Shown: in pieces, positions 40,342 to 49,552 of the stretch | Numbering within the stretch: the stretch's first letter is position 1 | How the letters are laid out: each line of letters starts with the position of its first letter | DNA from: Haloplanus vescus | Lineage (GTDB): Archaea; Halobacteriota; Halobacteria; Halobacteriales; Haloferacaceae | Reading direction: 5' to 3' | Length of the DNA: 64,000 nucleotides | NCBI RefSeq assembly: GCF_900107665.1 | Contig: NZ_FNQT01000001.1 | Location: 1,156,398-1,220,397 of the forward strand | Made by a program: the position numbers and the translations under genes | Notes under the pieces: model-generated | The model's database searches: none | Told to the model about the DNA's origin: nothing | The model's input: the letters and a program-made list of their open reading frames with translations, nothing else

Positions 40342-42249
40342 ATGACGGCGACCCAGTCCGACCTCGCGGGGCTCTCGCGGTACATCTTCACGGCCCCCAG
40401 TTGGTACGCCAGCCTCGGGTTCGCCATCGTCATCGCGGCCATGGCGGGCATCGCGGCCTTCGACTCGGGGAACACGGAACCGACGTGGCGCAACCTGCTC
40501 ATCCTCGGCCGAGACGCGTGGCAGGGCATCTTCTTCATCGGCCTGCCGACCGTCATCGCGTCTGTCGGGACGACGGGCGTCGACCACTTCGTGGGCGGGA
40601 AACTCACGCCCAACCGGTCGTCGCTCTTGGCGCTGCTCTGTGAGGTTATCCTCGTCGTCATCGTGACCATCGCGGGCATCGTCAGCCTGGTGACGCCGCT
40701 CGGGCAGACGTTCGTCTACGACGCGCTGGTCATCGCGCTCGCGTCTATCTTCGCCTTCCGCCTGTTGGTCGTCATGGCCGTCTCGCAGTCGTCGCTCCTC
40801 ATCGCCGCGGTGCCGGCTAGCCTCCAGACGGCCGTCTCCGCGCTCTTCCTGTTCGTCTACAGCGGGACCGTCCGCTACTTCGAACTCGGCGACCCCCTCG
40901 TCGACGCCTACCTGATGCCCTACCTCTCTCGGGCGTCGGAGGCGCCGCCCGAACTCTGGGTCATCGACGCCCACCACTTCCAGCTGCTCGCGGTTACCTG
41001 CGTCATCTACGCCGGCGCCGTCTACACGTTCGTCCGCGTCATCGACCGACCGTGGCAGCGAAGCCTCGGCGTCTCCGTCCTCGATTTCATCCGCGGGTTC
41101 ATCGGCCACGTCGCGGAGGGGTCACGAGAACTCGAGACGTTCTTCGAGAAGCTGGGCGAGGAGGCGGTAGTCCCCGTCACGGTCCTCGCCTTCCAGCGCC
41201 CGGACGGCACGCAGAAGGCGCGGTTCGTCCTCCCGATGATTCACCCGGGACCGATGGGCGAAATCGGCGGCGGGAACTTCCCCGTCCGGGTCGCCGAACA
41301 CACCGACGGCCTCGTGTTCCCACCCCACGCCACCGCCGGCCACGACTTCAACCTCGTCACCGAACGCGAGGTGGACCACGTCCTCGACGCCATCGACGCG
41401 GCGCAGTCGAAACTCATCTACGACGCCGAGGCGACCCGGAGCGTCCGCACGCAGTCGGGTGAGGCGACGATGCTCGGGCAGGCGTTCGGCGACGACGCAC
41501 TCCTCGTCGCCAGCTACGCGCCCGGCTTCGCCGACGACGTGGAGTACGGCGTCGGCCTCTCGGCGGCGACGGAGGCGCGAACGACGGGGCTCGACGACGT
41601 GCTCCTCGTCGACGCCCACAACTCCAACAACGGACTGCAGGGCGAGGACCTCGGCCACGTCACGCCCGGCAGTCAGCGCGCGTTCGACATGATGGCGGCC
41701 GCCAAGCGGACGGGCCAGCAGTTACAGGAGGCACCGAGCGGCCCAATCCGTCTCGGCATCGCTTGGGACCGCACCGAGTGGGAACCCATCGACGGCATCG
41801 GTCCCCTCGGGGTCCGCGTCGCCGTCGTCGAAGTCGAGGACCAGCACACGGCGTACGTCCTCGTCGACGGCAACAACATGGTGCCCGGCCTTCGCGACCG
41901 GGTCGTCGACGCCGTGACGGCGCGGGACGCCATCGACGCGACGGAGGTGATGACGACGGACACGCACATCGTCAACACGGTCGAGGCGGACAATCAGGTC
42001 GGCGCGGCCATCGACCACGCGCAGTTCGTCGCGCTCATCGAGCGACTCGTCGACGAGGCGGTCGACGACCTCGAACCGGTCGAGGCCGGCTTGGCGACCG
42101 AGCGAGCGACAGTGACCGTGTTCGGGAACGACCGGACGGAGACGCTGGCCAGTCACGCAAACGCCGTCGTCTCGATGGGCGGCGCGCTCGCCGCAGTCAT
42201 CATCCTCGTCGCGATGGCGGTCAGCGTCCTCATCTTCTTCCTGACGTAG
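40342..42249 (+). CDS. DUF2070 membrane protein
   Basis: The 635-aa archaeal protein has about seven N-terminal TM segments (residues about 25-250), then a large soluble domain (about 260-610) and a final TM (near GALAAVIILVAMAVSVL). The soluble part has polar, conserved-looking motifs: LPMIHPGPMGEIGGGNFP, PPHATAGHDFN and VDAHNSNNG, which could bind a metal and suggest a hydrolase. DUF2070 is archaea-specific with no established function. The next gene, DUF373, begins 40 bp later, and the two are probably one unit. Confidence 0.9.
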   Translation: MTATQSDLAGLSRYIFTAPSWYASLGFAIVIAAMAGIAAFDSGNTEPTWRNLLILGRDAWQGIFFIGLPTVIASVGTTGVDHFVGGKLTPNRSSLLALLCEVILVVIVTIAGIVSLVTPLGQTFVYDALVIALASIFAFRLLVVMAVSQSSLLIAAVPASLQTAVSALFLFVYSGTVRYFELGDPLVDAYLMPYLSRASEAPPELWVIDAHHFQLLAVTCVIYAGAVYTFVRVIDRPWQRSLGVSVLDFIRGFIGHVAEGSRELETFFEKLGEEAVVPVTVLAFQRPDGTQKARFVLPMIHPGPMGEIGGGNFPVRVAEHTDGLVFPPHATAGHDFNLVTEREVDHVLDAIDAAQSKLIYDAEATRSVRTQSGEATMLGQAFGDDALLVASYAPGFADDVEYGVGLSAATEARTTGLDDVLLVDAHNSNNGLQGEDLGHVTPGSQRAFDMMAAAKRTGQQLQEAPSGPIRLGIAWDRTEWEPIDGIGPLGVRVAVVEVEDQHTAYVLVDGNNMVPGLRDRVVDAVTARDAIDATEVMTTDTHIVNTVEADNQVGAAIDHAQFVALIERLVDEAVDDLEPVEAGLATERATVTVFGNDRTETLASHANAVVSMGGALAAVIILVAMAVSVLIFFLT

Positions 42250-42289
42250 TCCCCGAAAGCAGAAATAGCCGGCCGGCGTACCGTGACTC

Positions 42290-43402
42290 GTGCTCCTGGT
42301 GCTCTGTGTGGACCTCGACGACGACCTCGGTCGCAAGACCGGCATCGACACGCCGGTCGTGGGCCGAGACGCCGTCAGCGACGCGGCCGTCGCCCTCGCC
42401 ACCGCGGACCCCGAGGACTCGGACGTGAACGTCATGTTCCAGGGCGTCCACGTCGTCGACGAACTCCGCGCCAGCGAGTCCGAGGAGGTCGAGGTAGCCG
42501 CCGTCACCGGCGTGCAGGGGAGCGAGGTGCGGGCGACCCGCGAAGTGGGCGAGGAGGTCGATACGGTGCTCGCGGGACTCTCGACCGGCGAGTCCGTCCG
42601 CGCCATCGTCATCACCGACGGCGCACAGGACGAGTCGGTGCTGCCCGTCATCCGCTCTCGCGTCCCCATCGACAGCGTCCGCCGCGTCGTCGTCCGGCAG
42701 GCTCAGAACCTCGAATCAATGTACTACACCGTCAAGCAGGTGCTCGACGACCCCGAGACGCGGGGGACGCTTTTGGTGCCGCTCGGCATTCTCCTGCTCA
42801 TCTATCCCTTCGTCACCATCGCGACGTTCTTCGAGGTGCCGGGCGCGGCGGTCATCGGCCTCATCTCCGCGCTGCTCGGCCTCTACACCCTGTTCCGGGG
42901 CCTCGGCTTGGAGTCGACGGTCGACGAGGTGGCCGAACGCGTCCGGAGCGTCCTCTACACCGGCCGAGTGACCATCATCACCTACGTCGTCGCGGCGGCG
43001 CTACTCATCGTCGGCGGCGCCGAGGGCGTCGAGACACTGCGTACCGTCGAGTCGGGAGTCTCCGGTCCACCTTCCGCCGTGACGGTGCTCGCGGCGCTGG
43101 TCAACGGCTCGATTCGCTGGTTCGCGGCCGCCGGCATCACCAGTAGCCTCGGGCAGGTGACCGACGAGTGTCTCGCCGACGAGTTCAAGTGGCGCTACCT
43201 GAACGCGCCGTTCTACGTCGTCGCCATCGCCATCGTCCTCTACGCCGTCTCGGGGTTCCTCCTCCCGCCGGCCACGGGAATAACGTCGTTCACCCTCACC
43301 GACCTCGCCGTGGCGCTCACGGCGGGGACGCTCTTGGGCGTGTTGAGCACGCTCGCGTTCGCCATCGCGGAGTCGCGGTATCCCACCGCCGACCCCGCTT
43401 AG
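42290..43402 (+). CDS. DUF373 family membrane protein
   Basis: The 370-aa protein begins at GTG 42290 with VLLVLCVDLDDDLGRKTGID, typical of archaeal DUF373. A soluble N-terminal half (about 1-150) includes AIVITDGAQDESVLPVI and DSVRRVVVRQ. The C-terminal half has about six TM segments. It directly follows DUF2070, a linkage that suggests a shared process at the membrane. The stop overlaps the GGPP synthase stop by four bases. Function is unknown. Confidence 0.9.
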   Translation: MLLVLCVDLDDDLGRKTGIDTPVVGRDAVSDAAVALATADPEDSDVNVMFQGVHVVDELRASESEEVEVAAVTGVQGSEVRATREVGEEVDTVLAGLSTGESVRAIVITDGAQDESVLPVIRSRVPIDSVRRVVVRQAQNLESMYYTVKQVLDDPETRGTLLVPLGILLLIYPFVTIATFFEVPGAAVIGLISALLGLYTLFRGLGLESTVDEVAERVRSVLYTGRVTIITYVVAAALLIVGGAEGVETLRTVESGVSGPPSAVTVLAALVNGSIRWFAAAGITSSLGQVTDECLADEFKWRYLNAPFYVVAIAIVLYAVSGFLLPPATGITSFTLTDLAVALTAGTLLGVLSTLAFAIAESRYPTADPA

Positions 43403-44241
43403 CGCTCGCGGACGACGACGAACTCCGCGAGGTCTTGCAGATACTCCACGGCGTCGACTTCGCGCGTCTCGGCCGTCGCGAGGGCGTCGAGCGCCCGGTC
43501 GGAGGTTGCCTGTGCGCGCTGATTCGCCTCCTCCGGCGACAGCCCCGTCACCTGCACCAGCGATGGGCGGTCCATCTCGGCGTCCTGCCCCGTCGGCTTG
43601 CCGAGGTCAGTGGCGTCGGCGGTGGCGTCGAGCACGTCGTCACGAATCTGGAACGCGACGCCGACGCGTTCGGCGTAGTCGCCGAGAGATTCGACGGTGA
43701 CGGCGTCGGCGCCGCCGGCCACCGCGCCGAGTTCCGCCGCGGCCCGGAAGAGTACGCCCGTCTTGCGCCGCGCGAGCTCCATGTACTCCGCCTCGTTCTC
43801 GGGGCGGGCGACGAGTTCCGTCGCCTCGCCCTCGCCGAGTTCCACCATCGCCTCGGCGACGATTCGCATCGCACGCTCGTTCTGCGAGAAGAGGGCGAAG
43901 GCCTCACCGAGCAAGCCGTCGCTGGCGAGGATGGCGGGGCCGTAGCCGAACTCGGCCCACGCACTCGGCGTGCCGCGTCGGACCTCGGACCGGTCGATGA
44001 TGTCGTCGATGACCAGCGACGCGTTGTGGACGAGTTCGATACCGACGGCGAAATCGACTGCATCCTCCGGCGCGCCACCGACCGCCTCGCACGCGAGCAC
44101 CGTCACCGCCGGGCGGACGCGCTTCCCGCCCGCGAGGGCGACGTGGTCGAGTTCCGCCGCGAGTTCGGGGGGTTCGACCGCCTCGACGATGGACTCCAGC
44201 CGGTCGTTCACCAGCCCCACGCGGCGATTCAGATACTCCAT
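43399..44241 (-). CDS. Polyprenyl (geranylgeranyl) diphosphate synthase
   Basis: The 280-aa enzyme condenses IPP with allylic diphosphates for membrane lipid chains. The first Asp-rich motif is LVIDDIIDRSEVRRG, and the second is FQIRDDVLD. GGKRVRPAVTVLACEAVGG is the usual diphosphate-binding lead-in. Length is at the short end for the family but complete. Product chain length cannot be read from the motif alone. It converges with DUF373 and is a single gene. Confidence 0.9.
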   Translation of the reverse strand: MEYLNRRVGLVNDRLESIVEAVEPPELAAELDHVALAGGKRVRPAVTVLACEAVGGAPEDAVDFAVGIELVHNASLVIDDIIDRSEVRRGTPSAWAEFGYGPAILASDGLLGEAFALFSQNERAMRIVAEAMVELGEGEATELVARPENEAEYMELARRKTGVLFRAAAELGAVAGGADAVTVESLGDYAERVGVAFQIRDDVLDATADATDLGKPTGQDAEMDRPSLVQVTGLSPEEANQRAQATSDRALDALATAETREVDAVEYLQDLAEFVVVRER

Positions 44242-44300
44242 CGCCCCACACGAGGGGCGGGCCCGGCAAGTACGTGACGCTCTCCGGTGACGAGACCCAC

Positions 44301-45428
44301 TTACGACTCGTCGTCGGGTAGGGAGATGAGGTTCTCCCGGCCGAGTCGGAGCTTCTCGACCCTGCCCTCGTCGGCCATGGTCGAGAGCAACTGTGACACC
44401 TTGGCGTCGGACCAGCCCGTCTCCTTGACGATTTGGGCCTGCTTCATCCGGCCGCCGTTCTGGTCGAGGAGGTGTTCGACGCGCTCCTCGTCCGAGAGCA
44501 GTTCGGGGTCGACCCCGGCCGCTTCGTCGCCATCGTCGGCGTCGTCCCCGTCGGCGTCGTCCGTGTCACCGTCTCCGTCGGACGGCGCCGCGTCCGTCTC
44601 AGGGTCGACCGGTGTGCTCGGCGGCCGCCCATCGTCGCCAGTCGTGGGCAACGAATCGGCGTCGAATCCGCGGGAGCGGGCGTACGCGGCCGCGATGGCG
44701 CCGCCGCCGAGGAGGAGAGCGGCCCCGACGAGGAGTTCCCAGGGGATGGACGACGGGTCGGGCTCTTCCGTCTGCTCGTAGGAGATAGTGAGCGGTTCAC
44801 GGAAGCGGTGCGGGCCGTCGACGACGACAGAACCGTTGTCGAGGCCGAACCGCGAATCAGTCACTTGGTAGCCGTCCGGCGTCTCCACGACCAGTCGCTG
44901 CGAGGGGCCGATAGAGGACAGCCACGTTCGATTGCCAGGCATCAACACCGCCTCCCGAATCACGAAGCCGCGGTCGGTGTCGGTGACGAAGTTCGTCCAC
45001 GTAAACGAGAGGCGAAGCACGCCCGTCCCGTTCTGGACGGTCGCGTTGCGGGTCGGGTTCTGGATGGCCATCTCGCGGTCGGTCGTCCCGCTGGCCTCGC
45101 TGGCGAGCATCCGGAAGAAGTCGATTCCGGGACCGGCCTCGGCGTCGCCGGCTTCGAACGACCGGCCGTACTCGCGGAAGGCGTCGCGGTCGGACGACGA
45201 TTCGAGCGCGTAGCGGACGGAGACGGTCCAGCGAGCGTCGCCGCTCGGGTCGGGCACGATGTAGAGTTCGGTAAGCGTCGGCGCATCGATGCGAGCGGGC
45301 GTCGATTCCGAGAGCGCTGGCTGGTCGGCGCCGGACGACGGCGAGGAGCCGGCGTCGGCGAGTGCCACCGCGGGGGCCGTCCCGGCGAGGAGGACGAGGA
45401 GGGCGAGGAAGGACGCGGCGATCCGCAT
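44301..45428 (-). CDS. Membrane-anchored winged-helix transcriptional regulator
   Basis: The 375-aa protein has a signal peptide (MRIAASFLALLVLLAGTAPA), an exported domain (about 25-235) with N-glycosylation sequons (NPT/NAT/NGT/NRT), one TM (near IPWELLVGAALLLGGGAI), a long Asp-rich linker and a C-terminal winged helix (about 320-375) with KQAQIVKETGWSDAKVSQLL. It could couple an outside signal to transcription directly from the membrane. It is divergent from the secreted protein at 45559, and a palindrome lies between them, so autoregulation of both is plausible. Confidence 0.8.
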   Translation of the reverse strand: MRIAASFLALLVLLAGTAPAVALADAGSSPSSGADQPALSESTPARIDAPTLTELYIVPDPSGDARWTVSVRYALESSSDRDAFREYGRSFEAGDAEAGPGIDFFRMLASEASGTTDREMAIQNPTRNATVQNGTGVLRLSFTWTNFVTDTDRGFVIREAVLMPGNRTWLSSIGPSQRLVVETPDGYQVTDSRFGLDNGSVVVDGPHRFREPLTISYEQTEEPDPSSIPWELLVGAALLLGGGAIAAAYARSRGFDADSLPTTGDDGRPPSTPVDPETDAAPSDGDGDTDDADGDDADDGDEAAGVDPELLSDEERVEHLLDQNGGRMKQAQIVKETGWSDAKVSQLLSTMADEGRVEKLRLGRENLISLPDDES

Positions 45429-45482
45429 TATTTCGAGGGTCGCAATGAGACGGGAAAATGCTTTCCATCGGCACAGCGGCCC

Positions 45483-45514
45483 TCTCACGGAGGGTGCGTC
45501 TGTCAGACGTGAGA
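45483..45514. promoter_or_regulatory. Nested palindrome between divergent genes
   Basis: CGTCTG (45497-45502), a central T and CAGACG (45504-45509) form a 13-bp palindrome. TCTCACG (45483-45489) and CGTGAGA (45508-45514) form an outer pair. It lies 55-85 bp before both divergent starts (45428 minus, 45559 plus). A TTTTAGTA box at about 45527-45534 would serve the plus gene, leaderless. The C-terminal HTH of the minus gene is a natural candidate to bind here. Confidence 0.5.
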
Positions 45515-45558
45515 CGGAAAGCAGGTGTTTTAGTAGCAGGCGGCTGTACCATCGCGCG

Positions 45559-46893
45559 ATGAGAGCCCTCCCCGTCCTCGCGGTCGCCCTTCTCGTCTGC
45601 TCTGCCGTGGTCGGGGCGACGGGCAGCCTCGCCGGCGTCTCTTCGACGACCGACGCGCCCCGAGCCGTCGACGGGTCGACCGTCTCCCAAACCGACAACG
45701 AATCCCTCCAGCAGGTCAACGTACTCGATATCCCGCCCACGTCGGTCGAACGGTGGGACGTGAATCGGCAGTACGTCGACCTCGGTCCCGCAGTCGCGCT
45801 GTCGACGAACGCGACCACCGACCGCCTGCGAACCATCGAGATGGCCGAGCGTATCGAGGCATCGAACACGAGCGACCAACGCGCGGAGCGCATTCAGACG
45901 GCGCTCCAAAACCTCGAATCCCGGACCAACGAACTCGACCAGCAACAGACCGACGCGGTGGCGGCCTACGGTCGCGGCGAACTCAGCTCACAGGACTTGC
46001 TCGTGGAACTCGTCCGAGTCAGCATCGTCGCGGAGGAACTGAGCGACCGCCGGAGCCGCCTCGAAACGCTGGCCGACGAGACGCCCGGGTTCACCATCGA
46101 CCGCGGGCGCATGGCCTCCATCGGCAACCGCCTCTCGGCGTTCACCGGTCCGGTACGCGCCCACGCCGAGCAGGTGATTCGAGGCGACGCCGCGCCACAC
46201 CGATACTACCTGGCGACTGGAGCACAGAGCGTGACCGTCTCCACCATCGTCGACGACACCTACTACCGCGAGGCGTACCGCGGCGACCTGCGGAACGGTG
46301 AGGGGGACGCCATCGAACTCGAAGTCGCCCTCGACATCGTGGCCACGAGCTACCCCGTCATCTGGAACACCACGCGCGAGCAGACACAGGTGTTCGGCGG
46401 TGGCGAGACCTACCCCGTCCGCATCGCCCACAGTCGCGGCGACCTGACGGCCTTCGTCGACAGCGACGCCCGAGTGGTCTACGCCGAACACCAGCGCCGC
46501 CCGCTCTCCTCGCTCGTCGCCGACCGGCGCGCGGACCAGACTGCCGAGGGACTCCGCCTCCACGTCAACCACACGTATCCGGGTGGCCCGGTCGAAGTGA
46601 CCGTTGTCGACGCCCAGACCGGAAGTCCCGTCGACGCGAACGTCTCGATGACCATCGAGACGGGAGCCGAGCGCCCGCTCGACCCAACCGGCGACGACGG
46701 CACGCTCTGGACGCTCTCGCCGTACCGCCCCTACACCATCACGGCAGAACGACAGGGCGACACGGTCGAGGCGACCATCGAACCCGGCGCGCCGCCGCGA
46801 GTGCAGCCGACGACGAGAGACGACAACGAGACGGAAGACAACGAGACGACGGCGACCCCGACGCCGACTCCGACCCCCGCGGTGTTCGAATAA
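45559..46893 (+). CDS. Secreted/surface protein (DUF7096-like)
   Basis: The 444-aa protein has a signal peptide (MRALPVLAVALLVCSAVVGA), a helical acidic middle (about 85-190), a beta-rich part from about 215 with VTVSTIVDDTYYREAY, and a C-terminal Ig-like segment (GPVEVTVVDAQTGSPVDANV) followed by a Thr/Pro/Asp tail. Several N-glycosylation sequons occur. No C-terminal anchor is seen. It resembles haloarchaeal DUF7096 proteins. It is divergent from the membrane HTH regulator and probably under its control. Confidence 0.72.
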   Translation: MRALPVLAVALLVCSAVVGATGSLAGVSSTTDAPRAVDGSTVSQTDNESLQQVNVLDIPPTSVERWDVNRQYVDLGPAVALSTNATTDRLRTIEMAERIEASNTSDQRAERIQTALQNLESRTNELDQQQTDAVAAYGRGELSSQDLLVELVRVSIVAEELSDRRSRLETLADETPGFTIDRGRMASIGNRLSAFTGPVRAHAEQVIRGDAAPHRYYLATGAQSVTVSTIVDDTYYREAYRGDLRNGEGDAIELEVALDIVATSYPVIWNTTREQTQVFGGGETYPVRIAHSRGDLTAFVDSDARVVYAEHQRRPLSSLVADRRADQTAEGLRLHVNHTYPGGPVEVTVVDAQTGSPVDANVSMTIETGAERPLDPTGDDGTLWTLSPYRPYTITAERQGDTVEATIEPGAPPRVQPTTRDDNETEDNETTATPTPTPTPAVFE

Positions 46894-46978
46894 GGACGAG
46901 ACGGGGCAGGTTTCGAGTGCCCAACCCGAACTCGAACCGAGACTGTAACTTATCACCGATAGCGACGCCAGCGGCCAC

Positions 46979-47425
46979 ATGGCGACGCGCGCGGTCACCA
47001 CCGGGTCGGCGCTCGGCCTCGTCGTCGCCGTCGTCCTCGGGGTCAGCGTCGCGGCGGTGTGTCTCACCGCCACGCCCGCTTCGTCACCTACGGTCGCCGC
47101 GACGCTGACCGTCAACGGGGACCGACTGGTTCTGACCCACCGCGCGGGCGAGGACGTCGACGTGCGCCGACTCGACGTGACGGTTCGAGTCGACGGCACG
47201 CCGCTCCGACACCAGCCACCGGTTCCGTTCTTCGCCGCACGCGGTTTCCGGGGCGGGCCGACGGGGCCGTTCAACCCGGCGACCGATCCGACGTGGAGCG
47301 TGGGTGAGACGGCGACGGTGCGCGTGGCGGCGACGAACCGGCCACAGCTCAACCCCGGCGCTCGCGTGACTGTCGTCCTCAAGTACGACGGGCACCGCCT
47401 GACGACGGCGTCGGCGACGGCGTGA
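46979..47425 (+). CDS. Type IV pilin-like secreted protein
   Basis: The 148-aa protein has a short basic N-terminus then one hydrophobic segment (ALGLVVAVVLGVSVAAVC, about 11-30), followed by a beta-rich domain typical of haloarchaeal pilin-like proteins (LTVNGDRLVLTHRAGEDVDV). The segment LDVTVRVDG and PTWSVGETATVRVA recall the DUF1628 type. A prepilin cleavage motif is not clear. Its stop is directly adjacent to the methyltransferase stop (convergent). It could be a minor pilin; that is tentative. Confidence 0.65.
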   Translation: MATRAVTTGSALGLVVAVVLGVSVAAVCLTATPASSPTVAATLTVNGDRLVLTHRAGEDVDVRRLDVTVRVDGTPLRHQPPVPFFAARGFRGGPTGPFNPATDPTWSVGETATVRVAATNRPQLNPGARVTVVLKYDGHRLTTASATA

Positions 47426-48049
47426 CTACGCGTCGGGGACGCGAGCCAGCGTCGTGATGGCGATTTCCGGGTTGTACGACGGGCCCATCGTCACGTGTTG
47501 GACGTCGTCGAAGCCCGCCTCGGCGAACATCCGGTCGGCCTCCGCCTCGTCGTAGAAGAGCATGATGGCGTCCGCGAGCCGCTGGAACAGCGAGCTGCTG
47601 GGGTAGTTCGGGCCGACGACGAGCACCGAGCCGCCGGGTTTGACGACGCGGCGGAACTCGGCGAGGGCGTCGACGGGGTTAGGCCAGTATTCGATGGACC
47701 CGGACGACCAGACGGCGTCGAAGCTGTCGTCGGCGAAGGGGAGTCGCTCCGCGTCGCCGCGGTAGAAGTTCACCTCGTCAGTCTTGCCGAACTTCTCGAA
47801 CGCCTTCTCCATCTGGTGGATGCTCTGGTCGAGTCCGTGGACGTCGTCGCTGTACTGGAGGAGTCCCTCGGTGCCGAACCCGGTGCCACAACCCACGTCA
47901 AGCACCCGGTCGTCCGGGTCGAGTGCGAGGAGTTCGAGCGCCTCGGCTCGCATCTCCTCGTTCCAGATGAAGGGGTTGACCTGGTCGTACACCTTCGAGA
48001 GGTACTTGTAGAACAGCCGCGCCCGCGACTTGTCTTCGAGGATGCCCAT
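47426..48049 (-). CDS. Class I SAM methyltransferase (quinone type)
   Basis: The 207-aa SAM-dependent methyltransferase has motif I RVLDVGCGTGFGTEGLL, motif II FYRGDAERLPFADDSFDAVW and motif III GGSVLVVGPNYPSS. The N-terminal MGILEDKSRARLFYKYLSKVYDQ resembles plant VTE3/MPBQ-type and haloarchaeal menaquinone methyltransferases, suggesting a quinone substrate. Near the C-terminus a helix (ADAIMLFYDEAEADRMF) could touch the membrane. The trx gene starts 310 bp upstream on the same strand. Substrate is inferred. Confidence 0.8.
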   Translation of the reverse strand: MGILEDKSRARLFYKYLSKVYDQVNPFIWNEEMRAEALELLALDPDDRVLDVGCGTGFGTEGLLQYSDDVHGLDQSIHQMEKAFEKFGKTDEVNFYRGDAERLPFADDSFDAVWSSGSIEYWPNPVDALAEFRRVVKPGGSVLVVGPNYPSSSLFQRLADAIMLFYDEAEADRMFAEAGFDDVQHVTMGPSYNPEIAITTLARVPDA

Positions 48050-48092
48050 TTAAACCCGGATTAGGATTCGACGGGCATAACGATGGGGATTC

Positions 48093-48359
48093 CTAGGCGC
48101 CGGCGCGCTGGAGGGCGTCCTCGATGTCGGGACGCTGAGTGACGCCGACGAACTGCTCGACGACGCCGTCGTCGTTCTCAACGACGACTGTCGGCAGCGA
48201 CTGCACCTGGTAGGCGTTGGCGGTGTCCTGGTCCTGTTCGACGTCGATTTTCTCGAACTCGACACTCCCGTAGTCATCGAGAATTTCTTCGAGAATCGGC
48301 TCCTGTGCGTCGCACGGTCCACACCAGTCGGCGTAGAAATCGAGCAGTCGAACGGTCAT
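48093..48359 (-). CDS. trxA: Thioredoxin
   Basis: The 88-aa protein has the redox motif DFYADWCGPCDAQEPIL and the cis-Pro segment VQSLPTVVVENDDG. It is shorter than typical 105-aa thioredoxins, missing the first strand, but has all core elements. It lies 43 bp upstream of the methyltransferase start on the same strand. General thiol-disulfide reduction is expected; glutaredoxin-like relatives are possible. Confidence 0.9.
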   Translation of the reverse strand: MTVRLLDFYADWCGPCDAQEPILEEILDDYGSVEFEKIDVEQDQDTANAYQVQSLPTVVVENDDGVVEQFVGVTQRPDIEDALQRAGA

Positions 48360-48451
48360 GATTCGTCAACTCGATACCGGAGCGGCGTGCATAAGGGTTT
48401 GCCAATCGGCGAGCCGAAACGTTTAGGCGCGCGAGGCGACCACGTACGCCT

Positions 48452-48613
48452 ATGAGTGGCAGTCAAAGCGGCGGTCTGATGTCGAGTGCGGGGCTGGTTC
48501 GCTACTTCGACGCTGAGGACCGCAACGCCATCCGCATCGACCCCAAGACCGTGGTCGCGTTCGGCGTGCTCTTCGGCGTGCTGGTGCAGATTCTGAACGT
48601 CGTCTCGCTGTAA
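48452..48613 (+). CDS. Preprotein translocase subunit SecG/Sec61 beta
   Basis: The 53-aa protein has the Sec61 beta layout: a Ser/Gly-rich N-terminus ([20 protein letters not shown]), an acid/basic neck ([15 protein letters not shown]) and one TM (about 35-52, [18 protein letters not shown]). It is the archaeal peripheral component of the SecYEG channel. Its TAA shares the A with the ATG of pdxT at 48613. It was missed by length cut-offs but is clear from the motif. Confidence 0.9.
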   Translation: MSGSQSGGLMSSAGLVRYFDAEDRNAIRIDPKTVVAFGVLFGVLVQILNVVSL

Positions 48614-49215
48614 TGTCGGCCGTTCGGATCGGCGTCGTCGCCGTCCAGGGCAACGTGAGCGAGCACGTGACGGCAATCGAACGCGCAGCGGCGGCGACAG
48701 GCTACGACGCCGACGTCGTCGAAATTCGCGAATCCGGCACCGTCCCCGAGTGCGACGCCCTCGCGCTTCCCGGCGGCGAGTCGACGACCATCTCCCAGCT
48801 GCTGGCACGGGAGGGCATCGACGAGGAAATCGTCGCCCACGCCGAGGCGGGCAAGCCGATTCTCGCGACGTGTGCGGGCCTGATAGTCGCGTCCCGTGAC
48901 GCCCAAGACGACCGAGTGGAGACCCTCGACATCCTCGACGTAGCCGTCGACCGCAACGCCTTCGGCCGACAGGTTGACAGTTTCGAGGCAGGCCTCGACG
49001 TTCGCGGCCTGGATGATCCCTTCCACGCAGTGTTCATCCGCGCCCCCGCCGTCGACGACGTGGGCGACGGCGTCGAGGTGCTGGCGTCGTGGGACGACCG
49101 CCCCGTCGCGGTGCGGGACGGCCCCGTCCTCGCCACGGCGTTCCACCCTGAACTCACCGACGACTACCGACTCCACCGCCTCGCGCTGTTCGACCGCCTC
49201 CCGGTCGAAGCGTAA
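48613..49215 (+). CDS. pdxT: Pyridoxal 5'-phosphate synthase glutaminase subunit
   Basis: PdxT releases ammonia from glutamine for PdxS, which makes PLP. The 200-aa class I amidotransferase has VVAVQGNVSEH, LPGGESTTISQLL, the nucleophile Cys in ATCAGLIVAS and the His/Glu in AFHPELTDD. The ATG at 48613 overlaps the secG stop, so the two are coupled, an unusual functional pairing. PdxS is not in the window. Confidence 0.93.
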   Translation: MSAVRIGVVAVQGNVSEHVTAIERAAAATGYDADVVEIRESGTVPECDALALPGGESTTISQLLAREGIDEEIVAHAEAGKPILATCAGLIVASRDAQDDRVETLDILDVAVDRNAFGRQVDSFEAGLDVRGLDDPFHAVFIRAPAVDDVGDGVEVLASWDDRPVAVRDGPVLATAFHPELTDDYRLHRLALFDRLPVEA

Positions 49216-49252
49216 CGACAGGCCCTTTGTCCCGCCGGCCGTCGACTCGGCC

Positions 49253-49552
49253 ATGACCGACGACGACACGGACGCCGTTCTCGACTCCCTCTTTGCCACC
49301 ATCGAGGACCGGCGGGACCGACTCCCCGACGACTCCTACACGGCCTCGCTGTTCACCCACGAGAAAGGCGAGAACGCGGCGCTGGAGAAGGTCGGCGAGG
49401 AGGCGACGGAAGTGATTCTCGCGGCGAAAGACGACGACCGAGAGGAACTGCTCGCGGAGTCGGGCGACTTGGTCTATCACTTGCTCGTCGTCCTCGCGAT
49501 GAACGACGCGACGGTCGAGGACCTGCGCGACGAGCTCGAAGACCGCTTCTAG
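49253..49552 (+). CDS. hisE: Phosphoribosyl-ATP pyrophosphatase
   Basis: HisE hydrolyses phosphoribosyl-ATP in histidine synthesis. The 99-aa all-alpha MazG-like protein has SYTASLFTHEKGENAALEKV and the catalytic GEEATEVILAAKDDDR acid-rich helix, then SGDLVYHLLVVLAMNDAT. The ATG at 49253 is the normal start. It follows pdxT by 37 bp. The stop overlaps that of the F420 reductase gene by four bases (CTAG). Confidence 0.94.
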   Translation: MTDDDTDAVLDSLFATIEDRRDRLPDDSYTASLFTHEKGENAALEKVGEEATEVILAAKDDDREELLAESGDLVYHLLVVLAMNDATVEDLRDELEDRF

